Source of the DNA: AC-37 sp036389295
GTDB lineage: Bacteria > Actinomycetota > Thermoleophilia > Solirubrobacterales > Thermoleophilaceae
DNA: 64,000 nt
Assembly: GCA_036389295.1 (NCBI GenBank)
Contig: DASVQB010000060.1
Location: forward strand, 167,256-231,255
Direction: 5' to 3'
The notes beneath the pieces are model-generated. The model was not told where the DNA came from. It saw nothing but the letters and a program-made list of their open reading frames with translations, and searched no databases. Positions within the stretch are counted from its first letter, which is position 1. Each line of letters starts with the position of its first letter. The position numbers and the translations under genes were made by a program. Shown here in pieces: positions 8,928 to 16,746 of this stretch.

Positions 8928-9440
8928 TCACTCCCGCAGCCAGCGCAGCATGTGCGGGTACGGCGGCACGCCGAGCGCCTCCGCGCGCGGCCCCGCCGCC
9001 GTCATGCCCGCGGCCTCCAGCAGGTGCACCCCGATCGGCACGCCGACCCTGAAGTTGAACAGCAGGCCCGGCGAGTGGCCGTGGTAACCGCCGCCGTGGA
9101 ACACGAGCGCCGGGTCGACGCCGATCGCCACGGCGGCCGCGTACGACCACGGGATCGCCGCCCACTCGAGGTTGCTCGTGTCGAGGCCGGGGACGTCGTC
9201 GAGCGACCCGGTCATCGAGGGGCGCGCCCACGCCGGGGCGGCCGCGACGTGGCCGGCCTCGTGCAGGAGGTCGCCGGGGTAGGCGAGCCGCCCCTCGTCG
9301 ACCAGGAGCCGGCCGCGCTCCAGCGTGAGGCCGGGCAGGAACGTGTCCTCGGGCAGCTCGGCCGGCTCGACCTCGATCCCGATCCCGGTCAGGAAGCCGG
9401 CTATGCGCGCGGTGAGCGGGTCGGAGAAGGGGCTCTCCAC
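8928..9440 (-). CDS. conserved hypothetical protein with HEAGH motif
   Basis: 170 aa, no signal peptide. It contains LAYPGDLLHEAGHVAAAPA (residues ~53-71), an HExxH-like zinc motif, and later Gly/His-rich HGGGYHGHSPGLLFNF. The layout (short N-terminal helix LTARIAGFLTGIGIEVE, then HEAGH, then PWSYAAAVAIGV) resembles a family of uncharacterised proteobacterial/actinobacterial proteins, recalled only loosely. A metallopeptidase-like zinc site is possible but not shown. It lies 4 bases upstream-side of the lipoprotein gene at 9445-9819 and is likely in one transcript with it. Confidence 0.55.
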   Translation of the reverse strand: MESPFSDPLTARIAGFLTGIGIEVEPAELPEDTFLPGLTLERGRLLVDEGRLAYPGDLLHEAGHVAAAPAWARPSMTGSLDDVPGLDTSNLEWAAIPWSYAAAVAIGVDPALVFHGGGYHGHSPGLLFNFRVGVPIGVHLLEAAGMTAAGPRAEALGVPPYPHMLRWLRE

Positions 9441-9444
9441 CGGC

Positions 9445-9819
9445 TCAGCCGGTGCAGCTGTCGAGCCCCAGCTCCCGCGCCTTGTCGTCGCCGGTCGTGT
9501 CGTCGAGCGCGTCGATCCGCTTCTCGTCGCGGGCCGCGAGCGCGGCCTTCAGCTCGCCGAAGTACCTCTCCTGGGTGGCGACCCACGCGTCGTACTCGGA
9601 CCGCTTGTCCTCGGGGACGTCGACCGCCTTCAGGTCGCGGATCAGCCCGTCCACCGCGGCGACGAGCTCGGTCCTGCTCCCGCTCGCGGCCCTGATCTCC
9701 TTCTCGGAGTCCCGGCAGACCTTGTTGGCCTCGTCGGCGAACCCGTCGCCGCCGCCTCCGCACCCGGCGGGAGCCGCGAGGGCGAGCAGGAGGGCGAGCG
9801 TCGCGAGTCGCTTGGACAT
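9445..9819 (-). CDS. small lipoprotein
   Basis: 124 aa. The frame is open far upstream, but the Met at 9819 starts a textbook lipoprotein signal: MSKRLATLALLLALAAPAGC with the lipobox Ala-Gly-Cys at residue 20 and a Gly4 linker after it. The mature part is charged and helical (CRDSEKEIRAASGSRTELV; YDAWVATQERYFGELKAAL), ending in a Cys three residues before the end that could pair with CRDSE. Function unknown. It is followed 4 bases later on the same strand by the HEAGH gene. Confidence 0.7.
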   Translation of the reverse strand: MSKRLATLALLLALAAPAGCGGGGDGFADEANKVCRDSEKEIRAASGSRTELVAAVDGLIRDLKAVDVPEDKRSEYDAWVATQERYFGELKAALAARDEKRIDALDDTTGDDKARELGLDSCTG

Positions 9820-9958
9820 GACAACAACTCGCGTTCCCAGGCTGGGTCGGGACGAAACCGGCGGCGACCGCCCGGGGCGGTTGACCGTCACCGATTGCTG
9901 TGCCAGGCTTGATCGCTTCGGACAGGCGCGGCCGCGGAGGCGGCGGAGAGGAGACGGA

Positions 9959-10837
9959 ATGGCGAACCTGACGGCACCGGGCGGCACCTCGAAGGGGTTC
10001 ACGCGCCTCGGACGGAGCGCGGAGAGGACGATCGAGGAGCTCGGCCCGCTCGCGGACCTCATCGGCACCTGGATCGGGTCGAAGGGCTGGGAGCTGATCG
10101 CGGTCCCCAAGGTCGAGGGGAGCGAGGAGGGCTTCACGCTGATCGTCCGGCCGTACACGGAGATCGTCACGTTCAGGCCGATCGGGGCGCCGGTCCCGAA
10201 CCGGGGCGGCCCCGCCGGCGACATGACGATCTACGGCCTGATGTACGACATGCGGATTACCGACCTCGAGACGGGCGAGCCGCTCCACCTCGAGAACGGC
10301 ATGTGGCTGAACATGTCCGAGGTGCAGGGCGGCTCCCCGCCGGAGCAGCCGTTCGCCCGGCTCGCGTGCATCCCGCACGGCGACACGCTGCTGGCTGTGG
10401 GCACGGCGTCGACGGCCGCTGGGCCCCCGCAGATCCCCGACACGAGCGCGCTGCCGGAGTCGGGCCCGGAGACGCCGCTCGGCTACGCCGACGTCTACCA
10501 GACCCAGGTCGACAACTTCCACCCGGGGACGCCCAACCTCGTGCTCCAGCAGGCGCTCGAGGGGCTCGACGTCGTGTCGACCACCACGCTGTCGGTCTCG
10601 ACGGCGAACGGCGGCGGGGTCGTCAACGTCCCGTTCGTCTCGGCGAACGCGAACGCGACCACGTTCCAGTGCGACTACTGGCTCGAGACGGTCGCGGACG
10701 ACTCGAGGGCCGGGCAGGAGGTGCAGCAGCTCCAGTACTCGCAGCAGACCAACCTGGAGTTCATCCCGCAGTTCGGGAACCCGGACGAGCTGATCGTCTG
10801 GCCGCACGTGAACGTGAACACGCTCAGGAAGCAGTAG
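9959..10837 (+). CDS. nitrobindin/FABP-like heme-binding beta-barrel protein
   Basis: 292 aa. The core fits the nitrobindin/THAP4-like barrel: LADLIGTWIGSKGWELIAVP (GTWxGxxG signature), TEIVTFRPIGAPVPNRGG, then YDMRITDLETGEPLHLENG and a Trp. Such barrels bind heme or fatty ligands; nitrobindins isomerise peroxynitrite. This protein is longer than nitrobindin (~160-200 aa), with an extra Thr/Gln-rich C-terminal half (TTTLSVSTANGGGVVNVPF), so ligand and job are uncertain. The ATG at 9959 follows GGAGAGGAGAC. The gene ends at a strong hairpin (10848-10878). Confidence 0.6.
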   Translation: MANLTAPGGTSKGFTRLGRSAERTIEELGPLADLIGTWIGSKGWELIAVPKVEGSEEGFTLIVRPYTEIVTFRPIGAPVPNRGGPAGDMTIYGLMYDMRITDLETGEPLHLENGMWLNMSEVQGGSPPEQPFARLACIPHGDTLLAVGTASTAAGPPQIPDTSALPESGPETPLGYADVYQTQVDNFHPGTPNLVLQQALEGLDVVSTTTLSVSTANGGGVVNVPFVSANANATTFQCDYWLETVADDSRAGQEVQQLQYSQQTNLEFIPQFGNPDELIVWPHVNVNTLRKQ

Positions 10838-10847
10838 GCGGCGGGCG

Positions 10848-10878
10848 GGGCCGCCCGGCCGGGCGGGCCGGGCGGCCC
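10848..10878. terminator. bidirectional hairpin between convergent genes
   Basis: A perfect 13-base-pair inverted repeat (GGGCCGCCCGGCC at 10848-10860 and its complement at 10866-10878) with a 5-base loop sits between the stops of two convergent genes. No U tract follows on either side, which is common in high-GC actinobacteria. Confidence 0.6.
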
Positions 10879-10911
10879 GCCGGCAGAGCGACCCGGGCGG
10901 CCCGCCGCCCG

Positions 10912-11571
10912 CTAGGCCCCGAGGGCCAGGTGGGCGGCGATCGCGAGCACTGCGAGCCGCCCGCCCACGGCCAGGCCGCGCCCCGCCCGCGGCGTGAGCC
11001 GGCGGCCCACGTGGCCGGCCGCGACGGTGAGGACGAGGTGCCACGCGGCTGAGCCGAGCCCGACGCCGGCCGCGAACGCCGCGGCGGCCCTGGGCCCGTC
11101 GAGCGTGAGCGCCCCCGCGATGGCGGCGAACGAGACGATCGTCAGCGGGTTGGCGGCCGTGATCGCCAGGAAGCGCGCGTAGTGGGCGAGCGGGCCGCCG
11201 GCGCGCGCCGGTCGATCCGGCCCGGCCGCGAGCCGGGCTCCCGGACCGCCGGCCGCGGCCCGGGCTCCCGCACCGGACCCTCCCGCGAGCGCGGCCAGGC
11301 CGTGCAGCGCGATCGCCCCCAGCAGCGCGGCCGCGGCGAGGCGGATCTCGGACTGGTGGCTCGCCAGCGCGGCGCCCGCCGCGCCGCCGCCCGCGGCCGC
11401 GACCGCACCGAACAGCAGGTCCGCGGTCGCGACGCCCATCCCGGCCGCGACCCCGACCCGCGGGCCGCGGGCGACAGCGGCCTCGACGAGCAGCAGGCTG
11501 ACGGCGCCGACCTGCGCGGCAACGGCGAGCCCGGCCGCCAGGCCGGCGAGCAGTGCTGCTGGCGGTTCCAT
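10912..11571 (-). CDS. LysE-type amino-acid exporter
   Basis: 219 aa integral membrane protein. About six hydrophobic segments fit the LysE/RhtB fold: AGLAAGLAVAAQVGAVSLLL at the start, GMGVATADLLFGAVAA (segment 2), a segment after AALLGAIALHGLAALAG, a Gly/Ala/Arg-rich cytoplasmic loop (~100-125), then FLAITAANPLTIVSFAAIAG (the Asn-Pro pair is typical of the family) and VGLGSAAWHLVLTVAAGHVG. The start at 11571 has an AAGGAG ribosome site. It is divergent from an Lrp/AsnC regulator, the classic LysG/LysE-like arrangement, so its export substrate is probably an amino acid sensed by that regulator. Confidence 0.8.
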   Translation of the reverse strand: MEPPAALLAGLAAGLAVAAQVGAVSLLLVEAAVARGPRVGVAAGMGVATADLLFGAVAAAGGGAAGAALASHQSEIRLAAAALLGAIALHGLAALAGGSGAGARAAAGGPGARLAAGPDRPARAGGPLAHYARFLAITAANPLTIVSFAAIAGALTLDGPRAAAAFAAGVGLGSAAWHLVLTVAAGHVGRRLTPRAGRGLAVGGRLAVLAIAAHLALGA

Positions 11572-11597
11572 CGGCGAGCGTGGCTCCTTGCGTCGGG

Positions 11598-11652
11598 TGC
11601 GAAGCGCGTCGTGGCGAAAGCGTCGGGCGAAGCGCTTCAAGGGGCGAAAGCG
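11598..11652. promoter_or_regulatory. repeat array between lysE-type and lrp-type genes, candidate Lrp operator
   Basis: The 121-base divergent gap has GGCGAAAGCG twice (11613-11622 and 11643-11652, exactly 30 bases apart) and GCGAAGCGC twice (within 11600-11608 and 11627-11635); the second lies in the perfect palindrome GAAGCGCTTC (11629-11638). Phased repeats of this kind suit an Lrp/AsnC octamer wrapping DNA. Binding is inferred from position and pattern. Confidence 0.5.
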
Positions 11653-11692
11653 CCCGTATTCAAGCCGTTCGACCGCGTAAGATGCATCGCAA

Positions 11693-12157
11693 ATGCGAGA
11701 AACAGGGGAAACCACGCTGCTGGACGCCGTCGACCGCGAGATCCTCGGTCACCTGGCCAAGGATGCGCGGCTGAGCTGGCGCGAGCTCGGGCAGCGCGTC
11801 TCGCTGAGCGCGAACGCCACCGCGGAGCGGGTGCGCCGGCTGCGGCAGGGCGGCGTGATCGCGGGCTTCAGGGCGGTCGTGGACCCGGCCGCCGCTGGCC
11901 GGACGCTCGTGGCGCTGATCGACGTCAGGCTCGCGGCGCCGGCCGACGGCGCCCGCTTCGAGCGCCTGGTGGATGGGCTCGAGGAGGTGACCGACGCGGC
12001 GCACGTGACCGGCCGCTTCGACTACCAGGTCCGGGTGGCGTGCCGCGACGTCGCCCACCTCGACCGCCTGATCCGGACGCTGAAGTCGAAGGGCGGGGCG
12101 AGCGAGACCGACACCCGCCTCGCGCTCCGCACGGTGGTCGGCCGGACCGGTCCCTGA
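11693..12157 (+). CDS. Lrp/AsnC family transcriptional regulator
   Basis: 154 aa. The N-terminal helix-turn-helix is clear: LLDAVDREILGHLAKDARLS, then WRELGQRVSLSANATAERVR and RLRQGGVIAGFRAVVDPAAAG. The C-terminal half (residues ~70-150) is the RAM ligand-binding beta-alpha-beta domain: LVALIDVRLAAP, VTDAAHVTGRFDYQVRVACR, and the last strand TRLALRTVV. It likely controls the divergent LysE-type exporter in response to an amino acid (inference from context). Confidence 0.85.
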   Translation: MRETGETTLLDAVDREILGHLAKDARLSWRELGQRVSLSANATAERVRRLRQGGVIAGFRAVVDPAAAGRTLVALIDVRLAAPADGARFERLVDGLEEVTDAAHVTGRFDYQVRVACRDVAHLDRLIRTLKSKGGASETDTRLALRTVVGRTGP

Positions 12158-12227
12158 CGCGGATCAGGGTCCCGGTTGAGGGGTTCGCCCCGATGATCCC
12201 ACGGCGCTTCCACGGGACCATCGACAC

Positions 12228-12278
12228 ATGCCGTTCCTCCTCCACCACGAGCAGATCGGAGAGGTCGAGACCCCATGA
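12228..12278 (+). CDS. 16-codon micro-ORF, first of three overlapping small ORFs
   Basis: The ATG at 12228 encodes MPFLLHHEQIGEVETP and its TGA overlaps the next ATG (ATGA at 12275-12278). Too short for homology judgement. Support is only positional: three consecutive tiny ORFs joined by 4-base overlaps, with a GGAGAGG stretch inside this one that can serve as ribosome site for the next. Confidence 0.35.
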   Translation: MPFLLHHEQIGEVETP

Positions 12279-12415
12279 CCCGCCCCGCGCCCACGTCCTT
12301 CGCCTACATCGAGACCACGCTCGCCCCCGGCACGACGATCGACGAGTACCGTCGCTCGCGCCCCGCCCGCCCGGGCCGTGTCCGGCGCCTGATCGGCGCC
12401 CTGCGCCGGCCATGA
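12275..12415 (+). CDS. 46-aa small protein, second of three overlapping small ORFs
   Basis: Encodes a 46-residue basic peptide beginning MTRPAPTSFAYIETTLAPGT and ending with an Arg-rich helix (RPGRVRRLIGALRRP). GGAGAGG at 12259-12265 precedes the ATG at good spacing. Its TGA overlaps the next start (ATGA). No family recognised. Confidence 0.45.
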   Translation: MTRPAPTSFAYIETTLAPGTTIDEYRRSRPARPGRVRRLIGALRRP

Positions 12416-12522
12416 GGTCGCGGCTGCTCGTCACGCCGAGCCCGCCCGCCGGCGCGCCCGTCCTCCAGACCTACAGGGACCGGCACGGCGAGGTGCTCTA
12501 CGTGGTCCTCGTCCCCCGCTGA
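12412..12522 (+). CDS. 36-aa small protein, third of three overlapping small ORFs
   Basis: Encodes 36 residues (start MRSRLLVTPSPPAGAPVLQT, end EVLYVVLVPR). The terminal YVVLVPR looks like a beta strand. The start overlaps the preceding stop by 4 bases. The same frame is open far upstream, but only this start gives the coupled arrangement. No family recognised. Confidence 0.4.
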   Translation: MRSRLLVTPSPPAGAPVLQTYRDRHGEVLYVVLVPR

Positions 12523-12597
12523 GCGGCCCGCGCGCGCCGTCCTCCCGCCGGCGGCTCCGCGGACGCGCTCCCGGAGCGCGGCGAGCTCGGGCCAGCG

Positions 12598-14019
12598 TCA
12601 GCCGGCCGCGACCGCGGGCCGGCGGCCGGCCCACGGCATCGCCTCCTCGAGCTGCGATGCCACGCGGAGCAGGACGTCCTCGCGGAGCGTCTGCGCGGTC
12701 AGCATGACCCCGATCGGGAGCCCGTCGGACCCGTTGCCGAGCGGCAGGCTGATCGAGGGCTGGCCGGTGGTGTTGGCGATCGGCGGGTACGGGATGTACG
12801 AGAACACCTCGTCGATCCAGGACTCCGCGGTCGTGTGGCGCGGGTCGTCCTGGGCCGGGGTCCCCGCCGGCGGCGGCGCCGTGGGGGTGGTTGGGCAGAG
12901 GAAGAGGTCGTACTCGTCGAGGAACGCTCCCCACGCGCGGCTGACGGCGTTCTGGATCGTCGCCGCGGTCCCCACGTCGCCGGCGCTCAGCTCCCGGCCG
13001 TGCCGGATGCACGCGAGCGACGCCGCCTCGACCGTCTCGGGGCTCGCCTCCCGGCGAAGCAGCGCGCCGAAGAAGTCGGCCAGGCCGGCCAGGAGCGAGG
13101 TCCAGAGCACCACGTGCGCCCTGCGGAGCGCGTCCGCGTGCACCGCCCCGGCCGCCGGCTCGACCGCGTGGCCGAGCTCCTCGAGCCGCGCGGCCGCGGC
13201 CTCGACGGCCGCGCGGACCTCCGGCTCGGTCTCGCGGCCCCAGAACGACTCCGTGTGGACCGCGACCCGCAGCCTGCCCGGATCGGCGCCGACCTCCTCG
13301 GCGAACGGCCGCCGGGGCCCGGCGACGTAGTAGCGGTCGCCGGGCGCGGGGCCGGACACCGCGTCCAGCAGCCCAGCGGCGTCGCGAACGGTCCGGGTGA
13401 CGGCGAACTCGTGCCCGATCCCGCCGGGGACCTCGCCGATCAGGGGGCCGACGGGGACCCGGCCGCGCGACGGCTTGAGGCCCACGAGGCCGCACCACGC
13501 GGCGGGGATCCGGATCGACCCGCCGCCGTCGTTCGCGTGGCCGATCGGGACGGCCCGCGCCGCGACGAGCGCGGCCGATCCGCCGCTCGACCCGCCGGCG
13601 CTGCGGTCGGGCGACCACGGGTTGAGCGTGGAGCCGTTGACCCGCGGCGAGGTGTCCATGCTGAAGGCGAACTCGGGCGTCGCCGTCCGGACGAGACCGG
13701 CGAGCCCCGCCGCGCGGAACCGCTCGGCGAGGGTCGAGTCGACCGCGGCCACGTGCCCCTCGAGCAGCGCGCTGCCGAACTCGCACGGCCGGCCGGCCTC
13801 CATCAGCGTGTCCTTGACCGCGAACGGGACGCCCGCGAACGGCCCGCCGCCCGCGGCCGCGTCCTCGAACGGCCCGTGGACCACGGCGTTCAGCCGCGGA
13901 TCGACCTGCTCGATGGCCCGGAGGGCGGCGTCGCGCACGTCGCCGGCGCTCACCTCGCCCGAGGCGATCAGCCGGCTCAGCTCGGTCGCGTCGCAGGACG
14001 CGTACTCGGCCACGTTCAC
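12598..14019 (-). CDS. amidase (amidase signature family)
   Basis: 473 aa. Amidase-signature enzymes hydrolyse C-N amide bonds with a Ser-cisSer-Lys triad, all visible: Lys69 in FAGVPFAVKDT, cis-Ser144 in AGGSSGGSAA and nucleophile Ser168 in DGGGSIRIPA. The C-terminal region has the usual PTTPTAPPPAG and QPSISLPLG segments. The substrate is unknown; members include aryl-acylamidases and Asp/Glu-tRNA amidotransferase A. No GatB/C partners are adjacent, which favours a stand-alone amidase. The GTG at 14019 is chosen because GAGAGGAGGCGAG lies just before it; the frame stays open upstream only because of GC bias. Confidence 0.85.
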   Translation of the reverse strand: MNVAEYASCDATELSRLIASGEVSAGDVRDAALRAIEQVDPRLNAVVHGPFEDAAAGGGPFAGVPFAVKDTLMEAGRPCEFGSALLEGHVAAVDSTLAERFRAAGLAGLVRTATPEFAFSMDTSPRVNGSTLNPWSPDRSAGGSSGGSAALVAARAVPIGHANDGGGSIRIPAAWCGLVGLKPSRGRVPVGPLIGEVPGGIGHEFAVTRTVRDAAGLLDAVSGPAPGDRYYVAGPRRPFAEEVGADPGRLRVAVHTESFWGRETEPEVRAAVEAAAARLEELGHAVEPAAGAVHADALRRAHVVLWTSLLAGLADFFGALLRREASPETVEAASLACIRHGRELSAGDVGTAATIQNAVSRAWGAFLDEYDLFLCPTTPTAPPPAGTPAQDDPRHTTAESWIDEVFSYIPYPPIANTTGQPSISLPLGNGSDGLPIGVMLTAQTLREDVLLRVASQLEEAMPWAGRRPAVAAG

Positions 14020-14119
14020 GCGCTCGCCTCCTCTCGGCCGCGATGCTAACGGCCACGGCGGCGATGAGGATCGCGCGGACCGGGTAATCGGAGGGTGCTG
14101 ACCTGAGAGGAGGCGAGGA

Positions 14120-14383
14120 ATGGCCAAGGACCACGGCTCCAGCGTCAAGAACGACAAGCAGTACGAGGGACTGCGCAAGAAGGGGATGAGCAAGAGCCGC
14201 GCGGCGGCGATCTCGAACGCCAACGCCGGCTCGGGCAACTCCGCCTCGAAGAAGGGCGGGAAGAGCTCGGGCGGCGGGAAGTCCGGCGGCAGCCAGAGCA
14301 GCAAGTCGAGCGGGAGCGGCAGCGGCGGCAACCGCGCTCAGAAGCAGGCCGCCGGCCGCAAGGGCGGCAAGGCGTCGAGCTGA
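14120..14383 (+). CDS. small basic conserved protein (DUF7218-like)
   Basis: 87 aa, Lys/Ser/Gly-rich. The first 35 residues (GSSVKNDKQYEGLRKKGMSK, then SRAAAISN) match a small actinobacterial family with the pattern VK-D-x-YE-LRKKGMSKxRAA, recalled as DUF7218. The rest is a low-complexity Gly/Ser/Lys tail ending AGRKGGKASS, likely disordered and nucleic-acid binding. A strong ribosome site (GAGAGGAGGCGAGG) precedes the ATG. GGGTAA at 14082-14087 could be a stress-type -10, but the -35 is poor. Confidence 0.7.
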   Translation: MAKDHGSSVKNDKQYEGLRKKGMSKSRAAAISNANAGSGNSASKKGGKSSGGGKSGGSQSSKSSGSGSGGNRAQKQAAGRKGGKASS

Positions 14384-14429
14384 CCCGCGGCGATCCATGC
14401 GGGCGCTCCGCGGGTAGGTTGTTCGTGCC

Positions 14430-14936
14430 GTGCACGAGACGCCCGAGGACATCGCCGCGCTCCAGGAGCTGCTCGACCGCAGCTACGACGACGCCGGGGC
14501 CCACCTGCGGCGGATAATCACGCCCGAGCGCCGGCTGACGGCGCAGCAGGTCGGCGAGCGGCTCACCGGGATGCGCCTGCTCGCGCTCGCGACGGCGACG
14601 AGCGACGGCCGGCCGATCGTGGGGCCGGTCGACGGGATCTTCTTCCGCGGCGCGTTCCACTTCGGCTCGGCGCCGGACTCGCTCCGGTTCCGGCACGTCC
14701 GCGCGCGGCCGCACGTGAGCGCCACCCACCTGCCGGGCGAGGAGCTCGCAGTGACCGTGCACGGGCGCGCCGAGGCGGTCGACGTCTCGACCGGTCCGTT
14801 CAGGGAGGCGCTGCTCGAGGTGTACGTGCCGCGCTACGGGTCGGAGTGGGAGCACGACTTCCTGGACTCCGGGCCGCAGTACGCGCGGATCGAGCCGGAG
14901 CGGATGTTCACCTTCTTCATGGCGGGGGCGGGCTGA
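14430..14936 (+). CDS. pyridoxamine 5'-phosphate oxidase-fold flavoprotein
   Basis: 168 aa. Split-barrel FMN-binding fold: MRLLALATATSDGRPIVGPV, FHFGSAPDSLRFRHVRARPH and VTVHGRAEAVDVS are the usual strands and FMN-phosphate contacts of the PPOX/general-stress FMN-binding families. Its reaction is unknown (F420 or FMN reductase, or heme/FMN stress protein). The GTG at 14430 is the likely start. The TGA overlaps the next ATG (TGATG), so it is co-translated with the carbonic anhydrase. Confidence 0.7.
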   Translation: MHETPEDIAALQELLDRSYDDAGAHLRRIITPERRLTAQQVGERLTGMRLLALATATSDGRPIVGPVDGIFFRGAFHFGSAPDSLRFRHVRARPHVSATHLPGEELAVTVHGRAEAVDVSTGPFREALLEVYVPRYGSEWEHDFLDSGPQYARIEPERMFTFFMAGAG

Positions 14937-15466
14937 TGCCCGACGAGGCGAACAGGTCCGCCACCGACGAGCTGCTCGCGAACGCCAGGGACTACGCCAC
15001 GGCCTTCGACAAGGGCGACCTGCCCGGTGCGCCGGCGCTGAAGGTCGCGGTCCTGGCGTGCATGGACGCCCGGCTCAACCCCTACGAGCTGCTCGGGCTC
15101 CAGGACGGCGACGCGCACGTCATCAGCAACGCCGGCGGCGTGGTGACCGACGACGAGATCCGCTCGCTCGCGATCTCGCAGCGGCTGCTCGGGACCGAGG
15201 AGATCGTCCTGATCCACCACACCGACTGCGGCATGCTCACCATCGACGACGAGGAGTTCAGGCAGGCGCTGGAGGACGAGGTGGGGGTCAGGCCCGACTG
15301 GCCGACCGAGGCGTTCGACGACCTCGAAGAGGACGTCCGCCGGTCGATCGCGCGGATCGAGGCGAGCCCGTTCATACCGCGCAAGGAGTCGGTGCGCGGG
15401 TTCGTGTACGACGTCGCCACCGGCGAGCTGCGGGAGGTTCGCCCGGTCACCGGATCCGGAACGTGA
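14936..15466 (+). CDS. beta-class carbonic anhydrase
   Basis: 176 aa. Interconverts CO2 and bicarbonate. Zinc ligands Cys42 (VLACMDARLNP), His95 and Cys98 (LIHHTDCGM), and the Asp44-Arg46 dyad are present. The sequence style (GDAHVISNAGG, TDDEIRSLAISQRLLGT) is that of the small mycobacterial Rv1284-type enzymes. It starts within the stop of the PPOX-fold gene. Its last 20 bases overlap the 3' end of the convergent phosphatase gene. Confidence 0.9.
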   Translation: MPDEANRSATDELLANARDYATAFDKGDLPGAPALKVAVLACMDARLNPYELLGLQDGDAHVISNAGGVVTDDEIRSLAISQRLLGTEEIVLIHHTDCGMLTIDDEEFRQALEDEVGVRPDWPTEAFDDLEEDVRRSIARIEASPFIPRKESVRGFVYDVATGELREVRPVTGSGT

Positions 15467-16703
15467 CGCCGGCCAGGCGCCTGCGCCCGTCGGTGCCGGT
15501 GACGCGAGCGGTCAGCCGGTAGCGGCCGCGACCGAGCTGGGCGGAGGCAGGCAGCGAGAGCCGCCAGCGCGCCGCCGACGCGCCGACCGTCACGCCCTTC
15601 CGCGTGCGGCAGCTCGAGCGGACGAACGAGCGGCCGTCGAAGCGCGCGCAGGCGCCGGGCGCCCTGCGGACGATCGTGATCGAGGGCGGCCCGGCCGCCG
15701 CGGCGACCGCCCCGCGCATCGTGCGCAGCCGGAGCGTGTGCACGGAGCCGTGCCTCGGGGAGAGCACGCTCAGGCTCGGGGTCGACCCCGCCGGCGGTGC
15801 GTGAGGCGGCCCGTCGGAGGGCGGCCCGTCTGAGGGCGGCGGGGTCGGGGCCGGCGGATCGTCGGGCGGGGTGCACGCGAGCGAGCCGGAGTCGAGCCGC
15901 GCTCCCCCGGTGGCGAGGAACTCGAACTGGGCGCTCCCCCGTGCGAGCCGCAGCCGCAGCGCCCCGTGGTGGCCGTCGTCGGCGGCCGCCAGGCGCGGGT
16001 CCGCCTCGTCCACGTCGTAGCGGAAGCGCCCGCCGGTCCCGACCACGAACTGGACCACGCCGCGGTTCGGCTGGAAGCGCTCGTAGTTGTGGTCGTGGCC
16101 GCTCAGCAGCGCGACCGCGCGACCGGCCAGCTCGCTCCACGCCGGCTCGAGCCCGTCGTCGTCGGCCCGCCCGCTCGTGGCCGTGTAGCGCGGCCTGTGC
16201 ATGAAGGCGATCGTGCACGTGCCGCCGCGGGCGGCGAGGTCGCGCCGCAGCCACGCGAGCTGCGGCGAGCCGGCGCCGAGCGGCTCCTCGCTGTTGAGGC
16301 TGACGATGTGCCAGCCGCCGAGGTCGAACGAGTACCAGTGGCCGCCGTCGCTCCGCGGCGCGAGCGAGCCCCAGTACGGGTCGTAGCCAGTGGCCCGGTT
16401 CGGCCACTCGTGGTTGCCGGGCGTGGGGCTCGTGCTGTCCCGGAAGCGGCCGAACGACGGCTGGTAGTTCGCCTGGAACTCCTCCCGCGTGCCGGTCTCG
16501 TAGACGTCGCCCAGGTAGAGGAAGCGGTCGAACGGGCCCGCGCCCTGGACGAACGCGGCGAGCTCGTCGTCCGTCGTCTCCGGGACGCCGCCGTCGCCCA
16601 CGGCCCAGACGACCTGCGCCCCCGCCTGGCCCGGGCTCCCGGCCAGCGCCGCGACGGCGCTCGCCAGCGCGCACGCGAGGAGCCTGGCGGCGCGTCCGAC
16701 CAC
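15447..16703 (-). CDS. secreted purple-acid-phosphatase-like metallophosphoesterase
   Basis: 418 aa with a signal peptide (MVGRAARLLACALASAVAAL, cleavage near AGAQ). The five metal blocks fit purple acid phosphatases rather than generic phosphoesterases: DxG at Asp37 (VGDGG), GDxxY at Asp66-Tyr68 (LGDVYE), GNHE at 97-99, His169 (FMHRPRY) and GHDH at 202-205. The GDxxY Tyr is the residue that ligates Fe(III) and gives the colour. A Pro-rich linker (PPDDPPAPTPPPSDGPP) joins a C-terminal Arg-rich beta domain (~300-418) like those of other secreted proteins here. Likely an extracellular phosphatase. Confidence 0.8.
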   Translation of the reverse strand: MVGRAARLLACALASAVAALAGSPGQAGAQVVWAVGDGGVPETTDDELAAFVQGAGPFDRFLYLGDVYETGTREEFQANYQPSFGRFRDSTSPTPGNHEWPNRATGYDPYWGSLAPRSDGGHWYSFDLGGWHIVSLNSEEPLGAGSPQLAWLRRDLAARGGTCTIAFMHRPRYTATSGRADDDGLEPAWSELAGRAVALLSGHDHNYERFQPNRGVVQFVVGTGGRFRYDVDEADPRLAAADDGHHGALRLRLARGSAQFEFLATGGARLDSGSLACTPPDDPPAPTPPPSDGPPSDGPPHAPPAGSTPSLSVLSPRHGSVHTLRLRTMRGAVAAAAGPPSITIVRRAPGACARFDGRSFVRSSCRTRKGVTVGASAARWRLSLPASAQLGRGRYRLTARVTGTDGRRRLAGVTFRIR

Positions 16704-16746
16704 CGAGCCATGGTGGCAGAGCGCGCGCCGGGCACGCGCCTGCCGC

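Noticed and set aside
14082..14087. GGGTAA as a SigB-type -10 before the gene at 14120 (similar at 21171-21176)
   Set aside because: The hexamer fits but the matching GTTT at the right distance is missing, so only weak candidates.
14020..14331. Longer N-terminus for the amidase
   Set aside because: It would run antisense through the small basic gene at 14120-14383 and reads as Pro/Leu-rich noise; a strong ribosome site marks the GTG at 14019.
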